A stretch of 64,000 nucleotides of DNA from Mucilaginibacter mali. GTDB lineage: Bacteria; Bacteroidota; Bacteroidia; Sphingobacteriales; Sphingobacteriaceae. The DNA is taken from positions 5,704,001 through 5,768,000 of the forward strand of contig NZ_CP054139.1 of the NCBI RefSeq assembly GCF_013283875.1, written 5' to 3'. Below are positions 46,301 to 54,708 of this stretch, piece by piece. The notes under the pieces were generated by a model. The model was not told the DNA's origin. It did not search any database and saw nothing but the letters and a program-made list of their open reading frames with translations. Both the position numbers and the translations under genes were made by a program. Position 1 is the stretch's first letter. Every line of letters begins with the position of its first letter.

Positions 46301-49183
46301 ATCATCTATAAAAATGATGAACCCGATTATGCCAAAATATTTGCCGGTATCCGTACCGATCTCGGTAATTATGCCCCCGGCAAATATCGCCTGATGTACC
46401 TGTTAAAAGATAACAGTTACTTTTTGCAGGAGGGAGTTGTCATCAAACCGCATGGACGAAACTATTACCACACGGGTACTATTGTTCCGCACGCTAAGGA
46501 TTCTACCAGTTTAAAAATAGCGGCCATTATTGATAATTATCAGCCCAACAGCTATAACAAACAGGATATTCAACAAATAAAGGAAACGTTTAACCAGCAA
46601 TACCTGGATGCGGGCGCGCTAACCGGTGAAATGACAGGCCATATTTATGCAAAAGACGATAAACAGCCGATAATCGGTGCTTCGATAAGGGTACGCGGAA
46701 TTGCATCGGGGACGATAAGCAACGTTGATGGCTTTTTCAGGTTAAAGGTTCCCGAGACCGGGAGGCTGATCATCACTTCGCTTGGATATACGTCGGAAGA
46801 GGTGGTTACACACCCGGGCCAGGATATTAAAATATATATTAATGCGGCTAAGGCTATGCTAAATGAAGTGGTGATTGTGGGCTATGGCACACAAGCCAGG
46901 CGTGCACTGACTGGATCTGTATCAACTGTTACTTATAAAATGGATACTGTAGCCTATTCTTCCAGTGCTTATAAAGTGAGGGATATTAGCCAAGCCTTAA
47001 TGGGGCGGGTGCCAGGGTTACAGGTAAATGATGCCGGCGAATTTATATCTGCTGGCCGGGCGTTAAAAGAAGTAAGGATAAACGGGAAACAGTTTGCAAA
47101 CGTTAACGGTATGTTGAAAAACCTGCCCGCTGATATCATTGAAAAAGCAGAACTAATTGATGATTACGGCGATCAGGCCAGTTTTACTGGCAGTAAGGGA
47201 AAAATACTCAACATTATCCTCAAGTCAGATCCGTCATTAAACGATCCGGCCTTGCTGGCTATGCAATCCATCCGCAAAAACTTCTCAGATTATGCTTACT
47301 GGCAGCCTAAGCTTATTACCGACGCGCAGGGTAACGCCAGTTTTAAAACCACCTTCCCCGATGATATTACCGGCTGGCAAACCTTTGTGCTGGGGATGAC
47401 CGGCAACCGTGAATCGGGGGTTGTGGCGGGTATGGTTAAATCTTACAAACCACTGAGCGCTAACTTCACCGCGCCGCAATTTGCCATCAGGGGCGATGAG
47501 TTACATCCTATCGGCAAGGTGATGAATTATACTACCGATACTGTAAAACTGAAGCGCACCTTTAAATTTAACGGCGAATTACAGGGCGAGAAGGATATCG
47601 TGCTGAAAAATTCGCTGATAGATACCTTTAAGGTGACTGCCGCCGGAAAGGACAGTTTGAATTTCGAATATACCGTGCGAAAATCGAACGGGTATTTTGA
47701 TGGCGAACGGCGCTCCATCCCGGTATTCGAGCAGGGATCGCTGGAAACCAAAGGCACTTTTGCCGCGCTGGAAAAGGATACTACGCTTACCATTAAACTC
47801 GATCCCAAACTGAAAGAGGGCACTTTCCGTGCCGAGGCATCGGTGCTGCCATCATTGTTAAGTGAGACCGAGCACCTGCGCGATTACGAGTACCTCTGTA
47901 ATGAGCAACTGGCGTCGAAGCTGATCGCTTTGTTATCCGAAAAAAAGATACGTACCTATTTAGGTGAGCCATTTAAGTACGATAAAAACATTGGCGAGAT
48001 CATTAAAAAACTACAGGAAGCCCGTGGTGCTAAAGGTACCTGGGGCTGGTGGAAGGATACCGACGAGGAACTTTGGATCAGCCTGCACGTAACCGATGCG
48101 TTATTGCAGGCCGAGACACAGGGTTTTAAAACCCAATTGGATAAGCAACGCCTTACCGAATACCTGCTTTACCAGGCCGCGGCCTATCGTGGCGAGGATA
48201 AACTGACCGTAATGTTGTTACTACAAAAGCTGGGCGCCAAAGCCGATTACGATGGGTTTATTAAGGAATACCTGAAGCAGCTGGATCCGAAGGTGAAACC
48301 ATCACATTACGATCAGTTGCGCCTGATGCTGATACGTCAGCAGAGCGGGCAAGCCCTGCAAACCGACAGCCTGATGAAGTGGATGAAGTACACCATGTTT
48401 GGTAATGTGTACTGGGGGCAGGATAGCTACAGCTTCTTCAATAATTCGATACAGGAAAGCGTGCTGGCCTACCGGATATTGAAAGCGGACGGTAAACACC
48501 CTGAACTGCTAAGCAAGCTGCGTAACTACTTTTTAGAACAGCGCAAGGATGGTTACTGGCGTAATACCTACGAGTCGGCGCAAATCCTGGAAACCATCAT
48601 GCCCGATCTGCTCATCGGTAATAAAAAGCCTGAACCGTCAGTAATTACCCTAAGCGGCGATAAAAACGAGACTGTTACACAATTCCCTTACACCGGCACA
48701 TTAACAGGCGGCGGGCAGTTAACGGTTAAAAAAACGGGCACCATGCCGGTATACATTACCGCTTATCAAAAATTCTGGAACTCAACTCCTGAAAAGGTAA
48801 GTAAGGACTTTACAGTGGATACCAAATTTGAGAAAAGCAGCAGTACGGTAACAAAAGCTAAAGGCGGCGAAACGATTACCCTGCGGGCCGAAGTTACCGC
48901 CCGGGCCGATGCCGATTTTGTAATGATAGAGATCCCCATCCCGGCAGGCTGCTCGTACCAGGATAAAAGCCAGGCTTACGGTAACGGCGAGGTGCACCGC
49001 GAGTACTTTAAAAACAAGGTGAGTATATTTTGCCGTAAACTAACACAGGGTAAGCATACGTTCTCGGTTACGTTAACGGCCCGTTACGGTGGCAATTACC
49101 ACGTAAATCCTGCCAAAGCAGAGATGATGTATTTTCCTGTGTTTTATGGTAGAGAGGGGATGAAGATGTTTGTGATTGAGTAG
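43301..49183 (+). CDS. Giant alpha-2-macroglobulin-like protein with an internal carboxypeptidase-regulatory/SusC-plug segment
   Basis: A 1960-residue exported protein with a signal peptide (MKKLLPGLLFFLTCTTSWA). Residues about 220-1000 are a series of macroglobulin-like beta domains, with FKPGDTVKFKSFLLD near 225 resembling the MG2 opening. At about 1107-1180 there is a CarboxypepD-regulatory-like domain (GASIRVRGIASGTISNVDGF). It is followed by the SusC/RagA signature LNEVVIVGYGTQARRALTG at 1187 and a plug-like stretch with ALMGRVPGLQVND to about 1310. No beta-barrel follows. Instead the A2M domain starts near 1330 (WQPKLITDAQGNASFKT), then a thioester-type motif CNEQ (Cys1533-Gln1536) in a helical toroid, and a C-terminal beta domain. 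A2M proteins trap proteases in the periplasm. The embedded plug may link the trap to the outer membrane or to other proteins; this is inference. No penicillin-binding protein gene, a frequent A2M partner, is adjacent. Confidence 0.88.
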   Translation: MKKLLPGLLFFLTCTTSWAQKPLSNSINRSTYTYLYRLNDAAVKLFYTNGRQKPDDKVLGSPIDSFRTGHYKAWQVSPGNYIEVYAGNNQLNYELIERRSAYLKLLDDKRELHFVLLDTNDHEISNAVVLAGKRRIPYDTDMHLYHAARHKKDSLLNVKYAGVSNFYKVKPDNELRPRRYFNNQNWLKRFWVSVKTRFRRMFAHKPVNNLSYQRPNPGYTVFNKPKFKPGDTVKFKSFLLDPKSLKPISDERLQVRLLQNTYNDAGKVLGYVKAYNKGGFEYSFVLADSLKLQLDRYYYISLETADNPYDLVKEKEAYMAHRKVYETANFYYEDYELNGTKFTVRADKTDHSIGQPASIYLRATDANGLDIPDGRVKVLLRTSSVSQFTGKHVFVPDTLWNYETRLDPVGETKLVIPDSIFPNARIRYMADITLLTSNNERRQETLYFNYDNDAFQITHRLDVDTLKLDYLVKGKSQTKQATLYRLDDYNDTLYRSRIMLPAKLRIDPAVAQYQVEADSVDENINMEEAQSPLHGTAEYKGDTLLINVNNPARLHFWYNVFYGDKVIDKGEGTELNYKKLQMGHAATVVLNYVWGGKMRSDELTAYLQEKHLQIDVKQPPLVYPGQQADIKIHVSDAMGKPVAGADLTAYAITTKFENYHPPMVPYLGRNYPGRKPGIPLGVNRLQSTGQFKLNWQRWSRQMGLDTIEYYRFTHPNNIYKMYEATPDSTTQVAPFVAKDGDIIPVHILYVDDVPVYFSKTTDAQRYSFMVKPGSHDFRFRTANQNIVMNGVYVELNHKLILSLNADTVANKQARFKAMPDTLTTYEADLINKYLISVVPNFGDRLATISQNGRIFLLGGANLNNTGTTPYYITRNTTNYVVAGPVADNYLTYSVRGEEPRIFMTEPGYTFQFEPGLLKQKSLLVKYPFTKKLFNQPGITDYRQYALTQKGIDTLWQNYLDMRSHNTDLFGYNYDYNRSFANLTIGVGKTADGKTPFIKSIIIYKNDEPDYAKIFAGIRTDLGNYAPGKYRLMYLLKDNSYFLQEGVVIKPHGRNYYHTGTIVPHAKDSTSLKIAAIIDNYQPNSYNKQDIQQIKETFNQQYLDAGALTGEMTGHIYAKDDKQPIIGASIRVRGIASGTISNVDGFFRLKVPETGRLIITSLGYTSEEVVTHPGQDIKIYINAAKAMLNEVVIVGYGTQARRALTGSVSTVTYKMDTVAYSSSAYKVRDISQALMGRVPGLQVNDAGEFISAGRALKEVRINGKQFANVNGMLKNLPADIIEKAELIDDYGDQASFTGSKGKILNIILKSDPSLNDPALLAMQSIRKNFSDYAYWQPKLITDAQGNASFKTTFPDDITGWQTFVLGMTGNRESGVVAGMVKSYKPLSANFTAPQFAIRGDELHPIGKVMNYTTDTVKLKRTFKFNGELQGEKDIVLKNSLIDTFKVTAAGKDSLNFEYTVRKSNGYFDGERRSIPVFEQGSLETKGTFAALEKDTTLTIKLDPKLKEGTFRAEASVLPSLLSETEHLRDYEYLCNEQLASKLIALLSEKKIRTYLGEPFKYDKNIGEIIKKLQEARGAKGTWGWWKDTDEELWISLHVTDALLQAETQGFKTQLDKQRLTEYLLYQAAAYRGEDKLTVMLLLQKLGAKADYDGFIKEYLKQLDPKVKPSHYDQLRLMLIRQQSGQALQTDSLMKWMKYTMFGNVYWGQDSYSFFNNSIQESVLAYRILKADGKHPELLSKLRNYFLEQRKDGYWRNTYESAQILETIMPDLLIGNKKPEPSVITLSGDKNETVTQFPYTGTLTGGGQLTVKKTGTMPVYITAYQKFWNSTPEKVSKDFTVDTKFEKSSSTVTKAKGGETITLRAEVTARADADFVMIEIPIPAGCSYQDKSQAYGNGEVHREYFKNKVSIFCRKLTQGKHTFSVTLTARYGGNYHVNPAKAEMMYFPVFYGREGMKMFVIE

Positions 49184-49200
49184 TTTCTACGTGTTTATCG

Positions 49201-49226
49201 TCATGCTGAGCGATAGCGAAGCATGA
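49201..49226. repeat. Short hairpin related to the dispersed GTCAT family
   Basis: The arms TCATGCT and AGCATGA flank GAGCGATAGCG. That inner word also occurs in the 28-bp inverted repeat at 19094-19176, so this is probably a partial copy. Confidence 0.5.
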
Positions 49227-49300
49227 TGATGGGGTGAGGAGAGCGCATTTTGGTTTGCAATTTGTATTACTACCTCAACAAATTCAAATAAACTGAAACT

Positions 49301-49489
49301 ATGAACTTAAAACGAACTTTCGGCGCTATACTTACCGTGTTAGGTATCGTCGGTTTGATCTATACAGGGGTTGGTATTGTACAGCATAGCGTACAATCTG
49401 TCACCCTGATTGTAGTAGGTATTATCTCGATATTGTTTTTCTTTCAGGGTATTAGCCTGGTGCGTAATACGGCGGATACCGCCAAGTAA
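49301..49489 (+). CDS. Small two-helix membrane protein
   Basis: A 62-residue protein with two hydrophobic helices (about 7-27 and 32-52), opening MNLKRTFGAILTVLGIVGL and ending in a short polar tail. This layout is frequent in small Bacteroidota membrane proteins of unknown role. It ends one base before the stop codon of the convergent CapA-like gene, so the two share their 3' boundary. Confidence 0.65.
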   Translation: MNLKRTFGAILTVLGIVGLIYTGVGIVQHSVQSVTLIVVGIISILFFFQGISLVRNTADTAK

Positions 49490-49490
49490 A

Positions 49491-50645
49491 TTATTGTATC
49501 CCTGCTGCTACGCCTACCTGCTGTGGCAGCGGGGTTATTACGCCATCAAGCGTGATGGTAAGTCCCGAGGCCGGGAAGTCGGCATCGGTAAGTTGTTTGA
49601 TCTTGTCAATTACCCGAAAGGTACTATCGCGCGTTAGTCCGTCAGCGTGGGTTTGTTTAAAAGGAATGATCCGGGCTGATAGAAATTCGCCCTTTTTATT
49701 CAGATAAACTTTTAGCAGGGGCGCAAGACCGGATACGCCCTCAACACTTACGCATTTATAAGTGCAAAAATTACCAAGACTATAGGCAATCAACCGGCCG
49801 TTGTACAGTTCTACCGCGCGGTTAACATGCGGGCCATTACCCAGAACCAGGTCGGCGCCGGCGTTAATAGCGGTATGCGCAAACTCATACACATTTCCCC
49901 GCCTGGCGCCCATGTAGGTTTCCATCTGCCGGGGCACATGTTCGAATGTTGGCCCCTCGCCGCCGCCGTGAAAGGAAACGATAACGACATCGCAACGGCT
50001 TTTCAGGCTACGCACCTCTTGTTTAACAAATTTCAGATCGGTAATGGGTAAGGTTTGCGCATTTGGGGCAAACGAACAAAAGCCATATTTCACGCCACTG
50101 ATAGTGATCACTGTATCAGGGCGACTGATCTGCCCCGCATAGGCAATGCCTATCGAATCTAATACGCGCATGGTATTGAGCCGCCCCCGGTCGCCAAAAT
50201 CGCCAATGTGGTTGTTGGCCAGGCTGAGCAGGTTGAACCCCGCATTTTTAAATATCCCACTGTAAACAGATGGCATACGGAACAAGTAGGCAGTGCTTTT
50301 TAAATGCATTTTAAAACTCGCGGGCGCGCCGCCATCAAGTAATACGCCCTCCAGGTTGCCAATGGTGATATCGGCTTGCTGCAGGTCGGTTAGCGCGGCA
50401 TCAAAGCTATGTAAAGCGCTGTCGGGGGGGAGCGTGCTATTATTGGGGTATGATGTACCTAACATGATATCGCCAACGGCAGCTATGCAAAGCGTATCGT
50501 GTGTAGTTTTAACTAAGTGTTTTTTTTCAGCGATGAGATTTTTTGACGGCTTTTTAATAGCGGTTGCCATCTCCGGTTGCTGGAAAACGCAGGAGGATAA
50601 GGCGAATAAAAAAAGCAGGCCGGCCAGCGGCGCACGAATGTTCAT
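49491..50645 (-). CDS. CapA-family lipoprotein (poly-gamma-glutamate synthesis-type metallophosphoesterase fold)
   Basis: A 384-residue protein with a lipobox (ALSSC, Cys19). The CapA/PGA_cap domain spans about 50-320: AAVGDIMLGTSYP, ADITIGNLEGVL, LSLANNHIGDFG, VIVSFHGGGEG and LVLGNGPHV are the family motifs, with the Asp, Asn, Glu and His residues expected for a metallophosphoesterase-like site. In Bacillus, CapA belongs to capsule synthesis, but many Bacteroidota homologues act alone and their role is open. No capB or capC gene is adjacent. The NlpC/P60 gene lies upstream on the same strand, but a terminator separates them. Confidence 0.9.
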   Translation of the reverse strand: MNIRAPLAGLLFLFALSSCVFQQPEMATAIKKPSKNLIAEKKHLVKTTHDTLCIAAVGDIMLGTSYPNNSTLPPDSALHSFDAALTDLQQADITIGNLEGVLLDGGAPASFKMHLKSTAYLFRMPSVYSGIFKNAGFNLLSLANNHIGDFGDRGRLNTMRVLDSIGIAYAGQISRPDTVITISGVKYGFCSFAPNAQTLPITDLKFVKQEVRSLKSRCDVVIVSFHGGGEGPTFEHVPRQMETYMGARRGNVYEFAHTAINAGADLVLGNGPHVNRAVELYNGRLIAYSLGNFCTYKCVSVEGVSGLAPLLKVYLNKKGEFLSARIIPFKQTHADGLTRDSTFRVIDKIKQLTDADFPASGLTITLDGVITPLPQQVGVAAGIQ

Positions 50646-50648
50646 TGC

Positions 50649-50679
50649 AAAAAAAATCCCTCCGCTTTTACGGAGGGAT
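50649..50679 (-). terminator. Terminator of the NlpC/P60 gene
   Basis: The 9-bp stem ATCCCTCCG/CGGAGGGAT is followed on the minus strand by a T-tract (A-run 50649-50656). Confidence 0.88.
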
Positions 50680-50697
50680 CAAATATCTTGTTTTTTC

Positions 50698-51276
50698 TTA
50701 TTTACTATCCTGTTCTTCCGTTTTGCCCGACATCAGCTCGTCTTTAAACGATGCCAGCATGCGGCCTCCGCGGTAGAAGTAACGGCTGTAATATGAGTCG
50801 CCAATATTGTTTATCGCTACCCCGCGCGATGAAGCGTGGGCAAAGCGGCCATCGCCAAGATAAATACCTACGTGCGATATGCTGCGGCTATGGATCTTAA
50901 AGAATACCAGGTCGCCCTGTTTCAGGTCGTCTTTAGCAACCGGGGTAACCATGCTGAAAATATCGCGCGAATTGCGTTTAATATCCAGGTTGAAAACCTT
51001 TTCGTAAAGCTCTTTAGTAAAGGCCGAGCAATCGATACCTTTTTTTGATGAACCGCCAAAACGGTAAGGGGTACCGATCCAGTCGTAAACAAATTGAAAC
51101 AATTTCACATTAGAGGTAGCATTTAAGGCCACACCCATAATTTGCGACATGTAATCTTTGGCTAAACTTTCCTGATCGTCCTCTTTTTCAGGAGCTTGTG
51201 CTGGAACGGTTTTTGTTTGCGCGTGTGCAGCTAAAATGCTGAGAAATAGCGCAATAACAAGAGAAAATTTCTTCAT
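50698..51276 (-). CDS. NlpC/P60 family cell-wall endopeptidase
   Basis: A 192-residue exported protein with a signal peptide (MKKFSLVIALFLSILAAHAQ). The NlpC/P60 domain covers about 60-175, with catalytic Cys83 (GIDCSAF), His135 (ISHVGIYL) and the third polar residue His147 (RFAHASS). These enzymes cut peptide links in peptidoglycan, typically gamma-D-Glu to diaminopimelate. A short acidic linker (EKEDDQES) separates the signal from the domain; there is no SH3 or LysM binding domain. It has its own terminator and a long AT-rich upstream region. Confidence 0.94.
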   Translation of the reverse strand: MKKFSLVIALFLSILAAHAQTKTVPAQAPEKEDDQESLAKDYMSQIMGVALNATSNVKLFQFVYDWIGTPYRFGGSSKKGIDCSAFTKELYEKVFNLDIKRNSRDIFSMVTPVAKDDLKQGDLVFFKIHSRSISHVGIYLGDGRFAHASSRGVAINNIGDSYYSRYFYRGGRMLASFKDELMSGKTEEQDSK

Positions 51277-51615
51277 TAATCCTTAGTTTGTTCGGGTTAA
51301 CTGTACACAGTGTTTACTAAATAATACACCCCATCTTTAATCGAACACAAAACTATACAAATTATCCGGATTACCAAATGTTGAAAAAAAATTTTTTCGT
51401 CGTTAAATTGCTAATATTTTTAAACTATTGTTAATAAAGTTTCTCTAAAGTGTGTGTTTTTGATTGGTGTATTTCTTGTTTATTTGGAATAATATCCTGC
51501 AAAGAAAATGACTTTTTAAACATCACTTACAGGCCGGTAATAATTATTAAGCTATGCAATATTAATGTTACAAGATGCTTATTTGTTCAAAATGAAGGGC
51601 TTACGCAGTTTGCAT
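51277..51615. other. AT-rich intergenic region without a recognised gene
   Basis: These 339 bp lie between two minus-strand genes and should hold the promoter of the NlpC/P60 gene. No exact TAnnTTTG element, hairpin with T-tract or convincing coding frame was found. A short plus-strand open frame at 51450 has no coding character. Confidence 0.6.
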
Positions 51616-53283
51616 TTATTTCCTTTCGATCCGGAAACCCTCCGTGATAGTTTTGCCGCGTAAGGTAAGGGCCGAGTCGGGAAATACGGAACAGGGGATG
51701 TTGCAATCGCCTATTTCCCAATGGTCTTCGCCGGGGTTATTATGTACAATATTTATCTTCAGCCCCGACCTTGTGGTAAATATCCCGGGGTTATTTATTT
51801 TCGGCACATCGCCTATGGGCTGCATATCTAAATTGCGGTTTTTGTACATAACAGCACAGGCGCAAATAAAGATCACCACGGGCATAGCCTTTAACCACTT
51901 GTAGTTAAAACCTGCTATTAAAAATGCCAGCGGGGCCAGTCCCAGCGCCCAAAAGGTAAACGGCGCGAAGCGGATATCGGGCGCCATAAAAAACCAAAAC
52001 GCCAGCGTAATAAGTACAGGTATCAAAAACAGGTTCAGTTTACGGGTGTTGGTGCGCCTGATCCTAAACCATACAATAAGCCCGATGCATAAACACACAG
52101 GCAGCACGGCGCCGAGGGTGCTAAGCATGCGGATAATCCAATCGTGTACCCAGCTATAGTTATGTGCTGCTTCAATAGCCGGCGGCCCATGCAGGTGCGA
52201 GCGGGCAAAGCCCTTAATATAATCGGCAAAATTGATTACGTTTCCTTTAAGTATTAGCCAATCTACCGGTAGCGGGAATAGTGTCAACGGGAAGCCAAGG
52301 TACCCCGAGGCGATGCCGCCCCTTACTATCCATGGTAGCACTAACAGTGCGTATATGCCAATGGAGGGCCATATTTGCGCGGCCTTCCACCGTTTGGTTT
52401 TGATGAGCCAGTAAAGTGCCATGAACAACAATCCGAAGCCAATCCCGGCGAAGCTTAGCTTCATGACCATTCCAAACAAGGCATAAAAGGCCAATAGGAA
52501 GATATCCTGGAAGGTAATTTGTTTGGCTTCAATGCAGCGGATCACATCGCACAAAACTTTAAACGTAAACACATTCACAAAAACATCGGGCGTGGGGCTG
52601 CTTAGGTTTTGTACCCCCGCGTTAATACAGATAGGCAGGAACAATAACTGGAAGGCCGACAGGAAATCTACCTTTTTCTTGCCACTGAAACAGGCTTTTG
52701 TGTTACAAATAATTTCGGTGCAGATGGCGATGGTCAGTAACCCGTTGGATGCGCAGGCGCCGGCGTAATGCCCCCATAAACCATTGAGAAAAGCGGCATA
52801 TAAAAAGTACGATTGGTTAACGGCAAGGTAAATGTACAGGTTGGCAGCTCCCGGTGTAGATGGATAATGGTTAGCCCAGTTGATACAATAAAAATGATAA
52901 ACAATGGTATCGTAAATAAAGGAGTTATCCAGGCTCGAGGTGATCAGGAATACGGCGACCAACAGCATCAGCACAACAGTTATCCAGCCGGGAAATTTTA
53001 CCGAACTGAAGAACCTGGCTTTTATCATTTCCCTTAGTCCATCTAAAGCGATGGGTAAAAGAATAGCCCAACAAAAAAAATTAACAGGCGCGAATAAATT
53101 CCATAGCTGAAGAAATAAAATACACTTGCCCAGGCCGTACCAAAAATAATTGAACTTGTTTTCGGTCAGCACCCCGTTTTGCGTGCGGAAGGGAATGCGT
53201 GCAAAACCTATGGCGGTAATAAAAGCGAAAGCCAAAAGCCAGAATGCCAGTAAGGTGATGGATTGAAGCAGTAAGTGTGGCAT
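51616..53283 (-). CDS. Polytopic membrane protein, LIC_10190-like
   Basis: A 555-residue inner-membrane protein with about twelve hydrophobic helices and a C-terminal soluble part (about 480-555). After the second helix group comes the loop FIYDTIVYHFYCINW and AVNQSYFLY, resembling the YDTxLYH and AxNSSWF motifs of the LIC_10190 membrane family. That family is thought to be related to membrane glycosyltransferases of the GT-C type, and its function is not established. No neighbouring surface-polysaccharide genes support a specific role. The family link rests on remembered motifs and should be checked. Confidence 0.65.
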   Translation of the reverse strand: MPHLLLQSITLLAFWLLAFAFITAIGFARIPFRTQNGVLTENKFNYFWYGLGKCILFLQLWNLFAPVNFFCWAILLPIALDGLREMIKARFFSSVKFPGWITVVLMLLVAVFLITSSLDNSFIYDTIVYHFYCINWANHYPSTPGAANLYIYLAVNQSYFLYAAFLNGLWGHYAGACASNGLLTIAICTEIICNTKACFSGKKKVDFLSAFQLLFLPICINAGVQNLSSPTPDVFVNVFTFKVLCDVIRCIEAKQITFQDIFLLAFYALFGMVMKLSFAGIGFGLLFMALYWLIKTKRWKAAQIWPSIGIYALLVLPWIVRGGIASGYLGFPLTLFPLPVDWLILKGNVINFADYIKGFARSHLHGPPAIEAAHNYSWVHDWIIRMLSTLGAVLPVCLCIGLIVWFRIRRTNTRKLNLFLIPVLITLAFWFFMAPDIRFAPFTFWALGLAPLAFLIAGFNYKWLKAMPVVIFICACAVMYKNRNLDMQPIGDVPKINNPGIFTTRSGLKINIVHNNPGEDHWEIGDCNIPCSVFPDSALTLRGKTITEGFRIERK

Positions 53284-53403
53284 TTTAAAATAATAGGCTT
53301 GCTAATTTAACACTACCCCAAATATACTGCATTTGCATTATTGATTTGCGCCCCGTAAACCAGGTGCTTTGTACCAGTAACAAGTAACAAAAAACACATC
53401 ATC

Positions 53404-53883
53404 ATGAAAAAACTCATTACCTTAATGGCCCTGGCAGTTGCATTTTGCAGCGCCTGCAAAAAAGACAAATCAGAAACAGCATCTGGCGATAATAGCTGGA
53501 CACTTGCCGGTACTACCTACAAAACCGCCATTACTTATAAAACCACTACATCGGGTGGTACGGCAACCATCCTGTATAACTTTTGGGATGCCACACCATC
53601 GGCCACGGTAAAAGTGAACTCGCTGGCTTTAAGCTTTGTGGAAGCGCCGTCGGCAAGCGGTACCTACCAGTTGGTGGCAACCGGGCAGGCCAAAACCGCC
53701 AGACAGTTTGAAATATCTGCAGGCACCACTGCGCCTTTGTACTATGCCTATATCGGTACTTCGGTTGATGTGCAGGTTACAGTAAGCAGCGGGAAAATAA
53801 AGGTAACCTTACCCGAAGTAAGCCTGAAATGCACCACATCAAGCCCCGACGCTAAGTTGACAGGAACTGTGCAGGAAATGTAG
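53404..53883 (+). CDS. Small lipoprotein of unknown function
   Basis: A 159-residue protein with a lipoprotein signal: MKKLITLMALAVAF followed by CSAC (Cys18 as lipidation site). The mature part is beta-rich and Thr/Ser-rich (TTTSGGTATI, SPDAKLTGTVQEM) with no helix-rich stretch, so it is likely a small beta-sandwich on the cell envelope. No family is recognised. It is divergent from the LIC_10190-like gene and has its own terminator at 53936-53963. Confidence 0.75.
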   Translation: MKKLITLMALAVAFCSACKKDKSETASGDNSWTLAGTTYKTAITYKTTTSGGTATILYNFWDATPSATVKVNSLALSFVEAPSASGTYQLVATGQAKTARQFEISAGTTAPLYYAYIGTSVDVQVTVSSGKIKVTLPEVSLKCTTSSPDAKLTGTVQEM

Positions 53884-53935
53884 GCCTTTCCCTAACTTCC
53901 ATCTGATGGAAGGGAGCCTAAATATTAACGCTCTC

Positions 53936-53963
53936 GCCTTGCCGAATTACGGCAAGGCTTTTC
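53936..53963 (+). terminator. Terminator of the small lipoprotein gene
   Basis: The 9-bp stem GCCTTGCCG/CGGCAAGGC with an AATTA loop is followed by TTTTCT. Confidence 0.88.
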
Positions 53964-54096
53964 TGTTTATTAGGCAGGATGCCTACCAGTATGGTGTAAT
54001 TTTGTTGTGCGGCAAATAAATACAAACTTGTAAGCTGATAACATTTGTAAACCATATCGCCGCTAAACGCCTGTCGCGCGGTGTAACCCAGCTTTA

Positions 54097-54654
54097 ATGA
54101 AACGCATTTTTACTTTAGCGCTTGTTGCCGCGATGTTTGGCGCAATCCATTTGAAGGCGCAGGATAACAGTCTTAAAAAAGCGATACAGGACCTGGTCGT
54201 TGCTGTATGCCAGCAAGGAAGCCAGAAGCTATCGCCCGAACAAAAAACGCAAATGGCCGATTGGCTGAAGGTAAACGGCGAGGCTATTGCCGATGTGCAT
54301 CCATCCGAATTTAAAGGAGAAGGCCCGACCATGACCGACCCGAAAGCCGCCTATAGCTGGCGCGATGTGCGTTTTGCCGAATCGAAAGACGCGCTATATG
54401 TGTTTGTGATGGATGTGCCCCAGGGCGATATGAAGATAAAGGAATTATGTACCCGCATTGGCGGGCGAATCATCGGAACGGTGAAGCTGTTAGGTTCGGA
54501 CGAGCGTATGTCGTGGGAAATGGAGGAGCGGGAGCTTAACCTGGAGAAGCCGCATGTGCTGCCAAAGGATGGGGTAACGGTATTTAAGATCACCTGGACC
54601 GAATACTATAAGGAGCGCCCGGTTGACCCCTCCATTAAAATTTTGAAGCCGTAA
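54097..54654 (+). CDS. Free-standing GH29 alpha-L-fucosidase C-terminal domain, catalytic barrel missing
   Basis: A 185-residue exported protein with a signal peptide (MKRIFTLALVAAMFGAIHLKA). From about residue 48 it follows the C-terminal end of GH29 fucosidases: SPEQKTQMADWLKVNGEAI, GEGPT, a DVRF...DALYVFV block, VKLLGSDERMSW, and HVLPKDGVTVFKITW. In full enzymes this region directly follows the catalytic TIM barrel; the barrel with its nucleophile Asp is absent here. The protein may be a remnant that kept a signal peptide, or a separately useful sugar-binding beta-sandwich. It sits 54 bp upstream of the PL11 lyase on the same strand, probably in one operon. A complete GH29 lies 3.4 kb downstream. 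Confidence 0.8.
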   Translation: MKRIFTLALVAAMFGAIHLKAQDNSLKKAIQDLVVAVCQQGSQKLSPEQKTQMADWLKVNGEAIADVHPSEFKGEGPTMTDPKAAYSWRDVRFAESKDALYVFVMDVPQGDMKIKELCTRIGGRIIGTVKLLGSDERMSWEMEERELNLEKPHVLPKDGVTVFKITWTEYYKERPVDPSIKILKP

Positions 54655-54708
54655 ACGATATCCCTTACAACCAATTGTCAGATCATTATTTTCTTCGCAA
54701 CGCATTGT

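Noticed and set aside
51450..51647. Short plus-strand frame rich in Cys and Ile in an AT-rich spacer
   Set aside because: No promoter or coding character, and it runs into the 3' end of the opposing membrane protein gene.
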